Positions 10,943-20,924 of a DNA stretch of 64,000 bases are shown here, one piece after another (position 1 is the first letter of the stretch; each line of letters starts with the position of its first letter). The stretch comes from Plantago ovata. Its lineage: Eukaryota; Streptophyta; Magnoliopsida; Lamiales; Plantaginaceae. The notes beneath the pieces were generated by a model. That model saw only the letters and a program-made list of their open reading frames with translations, made no database searches and had not been told where the DNA came from. A program made the translations under genes and the position numbers. The stretch spans positions 74,649,766 to 74,713,765 of the forward strand of contig CM051458.1 in the NCBI GenBank assembly GCA_028274465.1. Direction: 5' to 3'.

Positions 10943-11402
10943 AATTTTTCCGGGTTGGACCCAAAATCAAATTTTTTGAAATTTTGAGGATTCAATTTTA
11001 TATTTAGAATATAAATATGATTTAATTGTAATTATTCTTAACTAGAGGGGTTAAATTTAATTAGTATTAAGTTGAGGGGCTTATTGTGATTTATCAATTT
11101 ATTGTGTATTACAAATAAGTCTTTCTACTTTTGAATTTTTAATTTAACACCTCCAAGGTTTCGAAAAGTACAATTGAGTCCTTCGGGTTTCGAAAATTGC
11201 TACCTGGTCAATAGAATTTTCGATTTTTCAATCTAGTCAAAATTTTCAATTTTTCATAGAGATTATAAGTATGGGATTATAATTTTCATAATGAAAATTA
11301 TGAAGTCATTTGGCATCCACATAGGCTACTACTTGTTTGTTTGCTCGATATGCTATTGTTTGACAATGCATGTTTAAATACCAAGTATTTTACTTTCCGT
11401 TC

Positions 11403-11569
11403 GACCGCTATGCATGCGAGGGTAGGCGGCACCCTCTTATATGTCGGACCGCATATTTATGTATCGGTAGGCGGCACCCATTATGTGCTTGACCGCGTTT
11501 AGAACTAGAATGGATAGGCGGCATCCATTACGTGTAGACCGCTCATGCATGATGGGTAGGCGGCGCCCT
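11403..11569 (+). repeat. Angela A leader: four AGGCGGC stem-loops
   Basis: There are four units 41-47 bp apart. Each has loop AGGCGGC closed by an inverted repeat: GAGGGT/ACCCTC (11418-11436), GGT/ACC (11466-11478), AATGGAT/ATCCATT (11509-11529) and GGGT/GCCC with one wobble (11554-11568). A GACCGC word precedes each unit (11403, 11447, 11491 and 11537), and its CCGC can pair with GCGG of the loop. Equivalent arrays exist in elements B and C. The stems differ between units while pairing is kept, which points to RNA structure. Possible roles are packaging, dimerisation or translation control; which one is unknown. Confidence 0.75.
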
Positions 11570-12130
11570 TATTTGTTTGTAGATGACTGATAACAACCCT
11601 CAAGCTACAAGCCCCAACCAATATAAGTGCAGAAATATGTATACGTATGTGTTTCTGAGATGCTTTCCATGGGGTGCTTAATTCTGAACTTTCATTGCGT
11701 TTCCCTGTATTGGCGACCTCGTCTTGCAGACTCGCAGTGATCGTCAGATTAGAGTAAGCCTATGGTTATAACTTACTGCATATTGTATCTAGTGACCTCG
11801 ATAGGTACAATATGTAGAGCGTCTGGTTAAATTAGATTTAACACCCAAGAGTTGCGTGACGCAATTGGATAGTCCTACCGGTCATATTATGTTATGCGAC
11901 CAGCCCCCGTTGGAGTATAGCATAGTATGGATTTGGATCTTGGCCACTACGGTAACATGTTGGACATTACCCGTATGTTTGTTTTGGGGGCAATCATATG
12001 TGAAAATAGTGGAAGCTAAACAGCTAAAGGACCTTGTTGTTTAGTTATGTTGACTGTGTATTTAGAAATAGTATTTCAATAGTTGATTTATTATTTTCGT
12101 TCTATACTATTTCTCCTTAGGAAAACAGAA

Positions 12131-12637
12131 ATGGCTATACCGTCCTCCGAGCTCATTGCCAACTTGGAGTTGCAAATGCTAACAGGACCAAACTACGTGG
12201 ATTGGATGCATGAGGTACGAAGGGTGCTATGGCACAACGAGGTTGAGTATGTGTTAGACGAACCTATCCCTCCACCTCCCACTGGGTTGACTACTGCAAC
12301 CTATGATTGCTATTATGAGATGTCAGTGGAAAGGGCCGAGTTTGTGAAGAATTTGTTGCTGAATGTTATGTCTGACAATATGGTTGGACCATGTCGAGAC
12401 AAGGAACCATATGAGATTGTGAGATATCTCTCCTCATTCTTGGACACTCCAAGGATGTGTGAAGGGTTTGAAGCTATCAAGATCATGCTTATCCAAAGAC
12501 TTGAGACAGGAGAGTTGTCGCCTGAACAAGTCAAGTCATTGATTGATTTTCTCTTTCAACTTGTTGGATATGGCTTGGAGCTAGAAGCTAAGGCTTCCAT
12601 TATCTTGATCGTGCAAAGATTGTTGCAATCTATTTAG
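12131..12637 (+). pseudogene. Angela A gag (capsid) segment
   Basis: ATG 12131 follows AACAGAA and is the conserved Angela gag start; element C has the equivalent ATG at 43364 on the minus strand. The reading has the copia gag features LTGPNYVDWMHEVRRVL near residue 18 and a helical, leucine-rich body ending before the zinc knuckle region. In the family, gag forms the virus-like particle shell in the cytoplasm. The element is broken and this piece is part of that fossil. Confidence 0.8.
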
Positions 12638-12739
12638 AATCCCGAAGTCGGGGCAGCAACAGAGTCGATTGATGAGAGACCTATTGCCAACGAGTTTCTA
12701 AGGGTCAATCATAGACCCAAAGGGAACAAGGGTGGCAAG

Positions 12740-13110
12740 AATGCACGCAATCGTAAGATGGATAAGTTTCGACTTAGGATGGAGATTTGTCTCTATTGCA
12801 AACTCAAGGGCCATTGGAAGAAGGATTGTCCTCAGCTGAGGGCAGACCAAGCTATGGAGCCATCGGCTTCTAGCTCAGGTATGTTTGTTATTGAAATGAA
12901 CATGACTACTTTTGAATCCAATGGTTGGGTATTAGATACAGCTTGTGGCTCACACATTTGTAATAATGTGCAGGGGCTAATTGAACACAGGCTAGTCAAG
13001 CAAGGTGAAATCGACTTGCATGTTGGGAACGGCAATCCAGTTGAAGCCAAACGCGTTGGACTGCTGCAAGATAGATTTACCATCAGGACAATGTTTAGAA
13101 CTTGATAACG
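12740..13110 (+). pseudogene. Angela A zinc knuckle and protease segment
   Basis: A CCHC zinc knuckle (C-L-Y-C-K-L-K-G-H-W-K-K-D-C) lies near 12785-12830 and is the RNA-binding part of gag. The protease follows with GWVLDTACGSHICNN (about 12924-12970). In copia elements the protease motif is D-S/T-G/A-x-x-x-H, and DTACGSHIC is the Angela form. The order gag, knuckle, protease matches element C. Confidence 0.8.
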
Positions 13111-14180
13111 TTTATTTTGTTCCATCCATTGTCAGAAATATTATTTCCATTCCATTGTTGGACAATTTGGGTTTTTCCTTTCGTTTTGCTAATAATACTT
13201 GTTATTTTTCATTAAATGACCAGTATTATGGAAAGGCTCGCTTAATGAATGGTTTATATATTTTGCAAAGTAGTCTACCTTTATTTCAAATACATAACAA
13301 ACAACCATCTTCAAGTAGGAAGAATAATCCATCTTATCTATGGCATTGTCGGCTGGGCCATATCAATGAAACACGGATTCAAAGACTAAGGAAGTTGGAC
13401 TACTTAGAACCATTTGATTTCGAATCATATGGTACATGCGAATCATGTGTTAAGGATAAGATGACGAACAAACCCTTTGTTGGACAAGGTGTTCGTGCCA
13501 CTCGCTACTTAGAGCTCATACATATCGATGTATGTGGACCTTTTAAAGTCCAAGCACGTGGAGGTTATTCTTACTTCGTTACCTTTACTGACGATTTCTC
13601 AAGGTATGGATATATTTATCTTATGAAGAATAAATCTGAGACCTTTGGGAAATTCAAGGAGTTTAGGAATGAGGTCGAGATTGAATTGAACCTAAGGATA
13701 GTCACTCTTCGATCAGATCGAGGAGGTGAATACCTTAGTGAAGAATTTATCGACTACTTGAAGAAGAATGGAATTCAAAATCGCAATGGACCCCTCCTGG
13801 AACACCACAACTAAATGGTGTGTCTGATAGAAGGAATCGAACCCTGCTAGACATGGTGAGATTAATGATTGGATTCTCGACTCTTCCAAAATATCTATGG
13901 GGATATGCGCTACAAACTGCAATCTACATTTTGAACCGTGTACCATCTAAATCAGTGGAGAAAACTCCTTATGAGTTATGGAAAGGAAAGAAGCCCTCAC
14001 TGGGCTATCTTAGACCTTGGGGCTGTCCTGCGATAGTCAAATTGTTGCCCACTGATAAGTTAGATGCCAAGGGTGTCAAAGTTTATTTCATAGGCTATCC
14101 TCGTCAGACGAGAGGCTATGAATTCTATCATGCTGAAGATCACAAGGTGACAATATCTAGAAACATCAAGTTTTAGAAGC
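13110..14180 (+). pseudogene. Angela A integrase segment
   Basis: The gag-pre-integrase zinc block (LWHCRLGHINETRIQRL, later C-x2-C) lies near 13340-13450. The integrase core follows with HIDVCGPF, TFTDDFSRYGYIYLM, the second Asp in LRSDRGGEY, and the Glu block before [11 protein letters not shown] near 13830-13860. The C-terminal part ([25 protein letters not shown]) is typical of the copia lineage. The family function is insertion of element cDNA into chromosomes with a 5-bp duplication. The wording is close to BARE-1/Angela. Confidence 0.85.
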
Positions 14181-14211
14181 AGAATACCTCGAAGAAGAGA
14201 GGTTAGATGAT

Positions 14212-15623
14212 ATGATAGAGCTTGAAGAAATTCAAGACTTTGACACGCGCGAACATAGGTTCTCTAAATCTTCTGATTTGGACTCAAGTTCAGTGGGAGC
14301 TTTCGAAGCAGACAAGGGTAATGATATGAAACTTGCTAGGCATGTCATAGTCAGTGGGAGTCCTATGATTAGATCAAAAGTTGAAACCACACCAATAGAA
14401 CCCGTCGTCAATCAACCTGTGCAACAAGTTGCACAAGAGCAGTCTCCCGCTAGGGAACAGGGTCGTAGCACGCGACCGGCTGCATCAGTGCCCACTGATA
14501 ATGTTCATATTACACGAAGCCAGAAAAGAAAAGCACTAGAAACGCCGACAGAAGCACCAGTCGAGCTCCGTAGGTCGAAGAGGGTCCCAAAAGGACCTCA
14601 GAAGCAAAGCCTTATGATAGAAGACATCAATGAACTTGATGTTGGCTTATCAGATCGGGAAGACCCCGAGACCTACAAAGAGGCAATAAATGATATTGAC
14701 TCAGACAAATGGCAAGAGGCCATGGAATTGGAAATAGACTCCATGTACCTGAACCAAGTTTGGAGCTTGGTAGACTTGCCCCAAGGGATTAGACCTATTG
14801 GGTGCAAATGGGTCTTTAAATGAAAGACAGATGCCGATGGCAAGGTACAAACGCACAAGGCTAGACTTGTGGCGAAGGGCTACACACAAAGGTATGGCAT
14901 CGATTACGATGAAACCTTTTCACCGGTAGCAAAGTTGAAGTCTATTCGAATTCTACTTGCGATAGCTGCCTACTATGATTACGATATCTGGCAGATAGAT
15001 GTAAAGACTGCCTTCCTCAATGGAAACCTTGAGGAAGAGGTCTATATGGTACAGCCGGAAGGTTTTATTAGTAAAACCAGGCCAACTGCTGTATGCAAAT
15101 TACAGAGATCCATCTATGGGCTAAAGCAAGCGTCTAGGAGCTGGAATATCCGCTTTGACGAAGCTGTCAAATCATGTGACTTCGTCAGAAGCGTAGAAAA
15201 TCCCTGTGTCTACACTAGGCACAACGACAAGGGAGTCGTTTTCATGATCATTTATGTTGATGACATTTTGATCATGGAAACAATGTCTCTATGCTAGAAG
15301 AGACTAAAGTCTGGTTATCAAGTACCTTCTCAATGAAGGACTTAGGTGAAGCGAACTACATCCTAGGGATAAAGATCTATAGAGATAGGTCCAAGAGGAT
15401 GTTAGGATTGACACAGTCCACCTACATCGATAAAATACTGAAGCGTTATAAGATGGACGACTCAAAGAGAGGCTTTCTCCCAGCTAGGCATGGGATCGTG
15501 CTATTAGTTAAGGATAGTCCTAAAACTGATGAAGAAAGAAAGGCAATGACTCGTGTGCCCTATGCTTCGGTAGTAGGGTCTATTATGTAAGCAATGAATT
15601 GCACAAGGCCAGATGTGGCATAT
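14212..15623 (+). pseudogene. Angela A reverse transcriptase segment
   Basis: A variable Ser/Arg-rich linker (14212-14640) leads to the RVT_2 blocks: WQEAMELEIDSMYLNQVW, IGCKWVFK, HKARLVAKGYTQRYGIDYDE, VKTAFLNGNLEEEVYMVQPE, IYGLKQASRSWN and the active-site block IIYVDDILI (about 15250). It ends in the region before RNase H (KDLGEANYILGIKIYRDRSKR, VGSIM), where the Athila-like element D1 begins. RNase H of A is not present downstream. Confidence 0.85.
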
Positions 15624-16883
15624 TGATGAATGTTTGGATGTCGCGTTCCAACTAATCAAATAAATTTGTATTTAGCCAAAGGCAATTCACAACTACAACG
15701 AAAATTGTAGTGTAGCAGTAGAATAACCTCGAGTGTCGATCTCTAAGGACTATAACTAGCTTTATCTAATCTAACTTAAGAATATAAAACAGCAGACGAC
15801 TTAGCAAAGGTTTTTCTTAACAGATAATGGAGATGGTGATAGTATGGTCATTCAAAGCATAGCAGGTTAATAATCATGCATAAATTCCTCGGTTTTGCAT
15901 AGAGATCTTTGATCAATGAGTTGTCCAATTGTAATTATTCAACACTACGAAGATATAGATTTAGATAGATCAAAGATCAATGAATTGTCCAATTGTGTCT
16001 CGTAATTATTCAACACTACGAAGATAGAGATTTAGATAGATCAAAGAAATAAAGCAATAACTCTAGGTATAATGCGCGATATAGCCATTAGCATAATTAT
16101 TAATCCTTCGCTAAGAAATCACATACTATCACCAACGAGAAGTTTACCTTCTCATAGATGTCATGCAATCAACAGAAATCATACCACGAATGAATGAAAA
16201 CATGATGAAAGATATATAAAAATAAGTAGAAAAACCGTAAGATACAATGTTACCGAAGGTTGTCAATCTCCGAAGAATCACGATCTTACAAGCTCCAAAA
16301 TGCTAAGAAAACGTACCTCCTAAGCTAAGGACCCCCAGAACAGGCTCTGGGAAATTCCTACCTAAAACTACTGAGAAAGGTGAGAGAAAAGGTCTGCAAA
16401 AGTATGAAAACGGAGAAAACTGAGCAACTATATATAGGCTTTCGAATTGTGTGGGCGAAGGGCCCCACACACCGGGCGATTCGCCTGGTGTGGGGCGATT
16501 CGCCCCACGTCCCGGGCGACTCGCCCGGGAGTGTTTTTCGGCCCAAAACGCGTTTTCGACGCGTTTTTGGATTTCTTTCCCTTTTCGGACTCGAATTCTT
16601 CCTTCTAGTGACCTTTTAGCCTTCAGACTCGACCCCTAGACTTCAAATCCTATCCAGAATCTTTCAGATACTCCAATTAGGCTTTTGGAACACCAATTCC
16701 TTGTCTACTTCAATATAATTGTCCGGAAAACCTCGTTTTTCAACCAAAACCTGTAAAATAAAAACTAAGGGGAAACGTGACACTATTCTAATAAAATACA
16801 CTAAAATATAGCTAAATTAACATAGAGGATAGCTAAAATAGGTGAAAAAGACTCAAATGAAAGTGTAAAATACACATTCATCA
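15624..16883 (-). repeat. D1 3' LTR
   Basis: About 1.26 kb, TGATGAATG to ATTCATCA on the plus strand, homologous to the D2 LTRs and the solo LTR E. A TATA-like box (TATATATAG region, about 16427-16438) lies beside the palindrome cluster 16450-16535. Next to it at 16884-16905 is the complement of a purine tract (GGTTTGGGGAGTT on the minus strand), which marks this as the 3' LTR. Confidence 0.85.
16450..16535. promoter_or_regulatory. GGCGA-TCGCC palindrome cluster upstream of LTR TATA (D1)
   Basis: There are three tandem GC-rich palindromes with GGGCGATTCGCC, GGGGCGATTCGCCCC and CGGGCGACTCGCCCG cores. They stand just upstream of the TATA box in minus-strand sense. The arrangement is the same in D2 (24895-24978 and 33259-33342) and in LTR E (28537-28617). 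Confidence 0.65.
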
Positions 16884-18410
16884 AACTCCCCAAACCGAAC
16901 CTTTGCTTATCCTCAAGCAACTAAGCTAGACTCTAATGCAAAAAACAATGCAACACAAAAAATGGAGTCTCATGCCAAATGAAATGAACTGATCTACTGA
17001 ATCTATCAAAAAACATATGAACAAGAACCATATAAATCAAAACATGAATAGAGGTTGAAGAATGCCTCGATTGACTCATATACACCCACATGTTAGTCTC
17101 TCGTAACATTCTCTACCTGGACCTAGTCAGTGACGACGTAATGAAACATATTAGAATACGAATGGTTGCCCCGTGCCTATGAAACTGAGGACTTACTGCT
17201 GTTTACCAAGTTAAGACTTTTCCTCAAAGAGATCGAACCAATACTGGCTCTCATCAAACGAAGGAGGGTTCCCTAAAAAACATAACACTCCCCTATTCTA
17301 CCCATCTCTCAAGCGAAACCTTAAGTTATTCACCACTTCCTGAATGGGAGGACGAGGGTGGTCTAGAACAGATGACACTCAAAAACAAAAGAAAAGATAG
17401 AAAATTACAACACGATTACGAACATTACAAGAATTGGAAAATGAGACACAACACATTTTGCTAAACTGCTTTTTGGCTTTCTTTTTTTTGACCCTTCTTT
17501 GCTTTTTTGGGGTCTTTTCTTTTTTTCTTTTTTTTTTTCCTTTTCCAGTTTTCTTCTTTCTTTTTTTTTGGAATTTTCCTTTTCTTTTTTTTTTTTGGAA
17601 TTTTTCTTAGCCAGCAGTAGCACAACGAAAAGAGAAACAAAAATGACATACGAACGACTTCCCAAACCTATTCGAAAGAATAGGTTGGAGTACAAAATTT
17701 ACGAGAAAGGAAAAATAAACTCACAACACAGAATCGAAAAACGAAAAACAAGTCCAATGATAGCGTAACCCCCTCCCCAAACCTATTCGGAAGAATAGGT
17801 TGCAAACAAAGGATCACACAATCTCACACTACCTCCTTCCTAGGCATTTAGCAAACTCAAAGCATGGTGAAGACTTGTTGCCTCTTAGGTACATAATTAC
17901 TCGGGAAAACAACCATACGACCCTAACATGTATCATCCTATTATAAACGCCTTCGTGAACCGCAGTAGAGAAAACACCACTAAGTGATGTCGAGACTACC
18001 AAGCTTAACTAAGTGCAATACATAAATGTGACAAGCCAAGCGAGAAAAACCTCAAACAAATTCATAGAGATGAAGCATATGATTAATGGCATAATTAGTT
18101 GATCTACCCAATAAAAAGGTTCAAAAAATTTGGCAATAAACTCCATATAAAACATGCAAGACTATCCTAGGATGAATGTAGTGAATGCAACCTAAAAAAC
18201 TAAGAAAGCAGTAAACGTGCGAATGCAAATGCAAACAAAAAACAAGATACCAATCAACACAAAGACAAACAATACTTAACATCGCGGTTCACATCCCATC
18301 CCCTTATGATACTTAAGCTAGTCCCTAGCAAAAGAGAATGAGTAATAAGAAGTGATACTAGATATTACCGAACGGTTTGGCCTCGGTTGGCTGAGAGTGG
18401 ACATGTGAAA
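16884..18410 (-). other. D1 3' non-coding region with polypyrimidine block and twin hairpins
   Basis: No coding sense was found. At 17455-17600 the plus strand is almost pure T/C. At 17665-17686 and 17780-17801 the same 9-bp stem AACCTATTC/GAATAGGTT recurs with tetraloops GAAA and GGAA. The block 17455-17876 has no counterpart in D2, where flanking sequence is continuous at about 25912. Readings rich in Lys or Phe here are composition artefacts. Confidence 0.6.
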
Positions 18411-18413
18411 AGA

Positions 18414-19753
18414 CTAGTCATCGGGATTGTAATCCCCATAATAGTCCTTCCACATGTCAGACAGGAGATCATTGGACCGCTGTAGAGCCTCCTGTTGCTG
18501 CTGAATGAGCTGTTGTTTCTCCCACCTTTCTTGCCTATCCTCACGGCGATGCTCCTCAAATATCTCCCAATCGCGGTTGCGCTGGGCAATGTGCCCGTCG
18601 AGGTCTTGTCGCAGCCCTTGGACAGAAGTGGTCAAGGCTGCAGCACTAGCATCAACTCTATCGAAACGGTCGTCGAGGTAGGCCCGGAATTCAGAGAAGT
18701 CAATACCTCTAGACCCATGTGGTGCTCGAGGCGGTGCATGTGGTGCCCTATGGACAAAGGGAATATCCGGGATAGGGGCTTGGCCATCATCAGCTTCCAC
18801 AGCATCCTCATAGTCATTTTCATTATCTGAATCGGACGGTCGGAAGGGTGCTTCTACATCAGCAGCGGCAGCTGTGGGGTTCTTCATTTGATACCTAGCA
18901 AGCTGTACATCAATAGTCGATGGTGAAAGGGCAGCGACCTCACAATCCCCCTCATCAATGTCCTCGACCCCGTAATATTTGCAGTAGGCAGTGATGAAGC
19001 TCGGAAAGATGAAGGGCTTCTTCTTCTTCTCCCAGTGGCGCTCATACTCCTCATACATGATGTGACCGACGTCGATGCGATGCTTGTCTATCAAGCAGTA
19101 GAGGAGCTGGCGTAATTTGGCTGTATCCAAGTGTCATTCTTTCTAGGGATCAAGTTGAAGATGCAGAATTTCATCATCACCTTAGCCTCGATGCTAAGGT
19201 CGCTCTGACGGATCCGTGCAGGTTCTGCTCCAGTTTCTGGATACCTGTACTCCCTGTTGCAGATCACGTCCGTAATGTATCTTCCTATCCCCCTAGAGGC
19301 CCTCAAATACTCATAGGCATGGTTGCTCCCTGTGAACTCCCGTTGCCCAAAATGGATGAAAGAAGAAATTGTTTCTGGCGTCCATGGTACTATTAGGCCT
19401 CGAACTAGTACCCCCTCCTTCTCCTCGAGATCAGTGAATCCAGCGTAGAACTCTTGGAGGAGGCTCATGTCGTACCCCTTGAATCTGTTTGAACTATACC
19501 AACCCCAATTCCTTTTCGATTCCAATCGGGAGAGCATCCTGTACCCTGCCATTTGAGCTAGTGCATCCGGAATATCTATTCGCCTGTCTGGTATGATCGA
19601 TCTCCCACCTTGGGCTAGCTCCGCTTAGAGCCTTTGTCGGACATCTATCGCAGCTAGAGACAACTCGTACATGTCGTGAAAAGGTTGGGAGCTTGATGCT
19701 ACCCCCTTTCCCTTCTTGCTCGACCCAGCCTTCTTTGATCCTCTTGGGGCCAT
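18414..19753 (-). pseudogene. ORF2 of D1, PF20167-like plant transposon protein
   Basis: The start is ATG 19753 (MAPRGSRKAGSSKKGKG, a basic, possibly nuclear-targeting N-terminus), five bases after a predicted splice acceptor. The middle carries RFKGYDMSLLQEFYAGF, GLIVPWTPETISSFI and a helical block with FCIFNLIPRKNDTWIQPNY. This matches the plant 'putative plant transposon protein' domain (PF20167), of unknown function. The C-terminal third is acidic, then has a Gln/Arg-rich coiled coil (IFEEHRREDRQERWEKQQ). No signal peptide or membrane segment is seen, so it is not env-like. It is broken; D2 has the same ORF. Confidence 0.7.
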
Positions 19754-19758
19754 GATTC

Positions 19759-20297
19759 CTACAAACAGCAATTAGTATCTTGTATGAAACAAAACAGACT
19801 TATGCATATGCAAATGTACGAGCGAACAAATGAGCGATATCTACAACAATCGAACTCCTCAAAAACCCAATGTCTAGTCTAGCTACTTCATCATGCAACA
19901 TATCAATGTAACTACTACAATCACATATCACATTATGCTCTTGCTAGACAACAAATGCCTTGAATCACAAGGCTCAATTCACACCATAGTAACAAAAATC
20001 TAACATCATAAATCCTCAACTTCATCAATCATGCCTTCTACCATTACACCCATCATTATCATATAAACAAACACAAGTTTAAACATGGAATGAAAGTAAA
20101 AGATACATTGCCTAACAAGATATATCATCTAATAGCAAAAATCTCAAACCAACAAACCAAGCCTAATTGAACATGCAATTGATAGTGAATAACGTTTCTA
20201 ATCACAGAAATCATCAACCCATACATCATACAAGCTTAATTGGAGCTTAAATCAAAAAAACCCCAAATTTGAAAAATTAGGGTTCATGTGAGATTAC
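19759..20297 (-). other. candidate 539-nt leader intron of ORF2 (D1)
   Basis: On the minus strand, GAG|GTAATC at 20297 and TTTGTAG|GAATC at 19759 frame 539 bases ending just before the ORF2 ATG. D2 has the same two sites framing 539 bases (29654-29116). Conservation of both sites and of length supports splicing. Confidence 0.55.
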
Positions 20298-20299
20298 CT

Positions 20300-20672
20300 C
20301 AAATTCGAAGATTGAATGAACTAGGAAGAAATTTGTTCAGATGAAAAGAAAGAGAACGTAACGGGCTTCGATTGAAGCTAAAGAACACACAAATTGATGG
20401 AATAATGAAGAAGTTATGAAGGATTGAAGATATTTTGAAAATTGGGGAATTTTTTGGAGTAAGATGAAGAAGATGAAAAAATGAGAGAAATGGGGGGAGA
20501 CCCCCGTTTTTCACTTCGGCAGAAACGCGGGGCGAGTCACCCTACGCCTGGGGCGAGTCGCCCTACGCCTGGGGCGAGTCGCCCCGCATGTGGGGCGAAT
20601 CGCCCTGCGCGTCCAGAGAGCGCGAGCTCTCTAGACTCGTGGGGCGATTCGCCCCCCACCTCCTGAGGCGGG
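20300..20672 (-). promoter_or_regulatory. internal promoter-like module ahead of ORF2 (D1)
   Basis: At 20526-20672 lie four or more GGGCGA-TCGCC palindromes like those of the LTR. On the minus strand they are followed by a T/C-rich stretch of the plant Y-patch type (about 20470-20410) and then the leader exon. No clear TATA box was found. The module is separate from the LTR promoter by several kilobases. Confidence 0.5.
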
Positions 20673-20924
20673 GAGATGAAACTTTTCGAAAAAACACGGT
20701 TTTTAAGTCTCCGAAAACCATTTTACTCATAAAACCACTCGTAATAGCTCACTCAAACAAAAACAAAAGAACATACGACACAGAGACGAACAAATTCACA
20801 TATGAAAAGCAAATTGTTCAGGTATGAATGCATGCAATAAAGCAGTAAAAAAGCGATAAAAACTCTGGGTTGCCTCCCGGATAGCGCCATTGTTTAAAGT
20901 CTTTGACTCGACTCCTGTTTGCGC

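Noticed and set aside
11403-11569. CRISPR array
   Set aside because: Units are short, spacers are not unique to each unit, the sequence lies in a plant retroelement, and paired stems explain it better.
17405-17768. Poly-Lys and poly-Phe readings
   Set aside because: Composition artefacts of the polypyrimidine block.
20481-20827. Readings over the GGCGA-TCGCC palindromes, including those in the LTRs
   Set aside because: They repeat GDSP/GASRP phrases because the DNA is palindromic, with no relation to known proteins.
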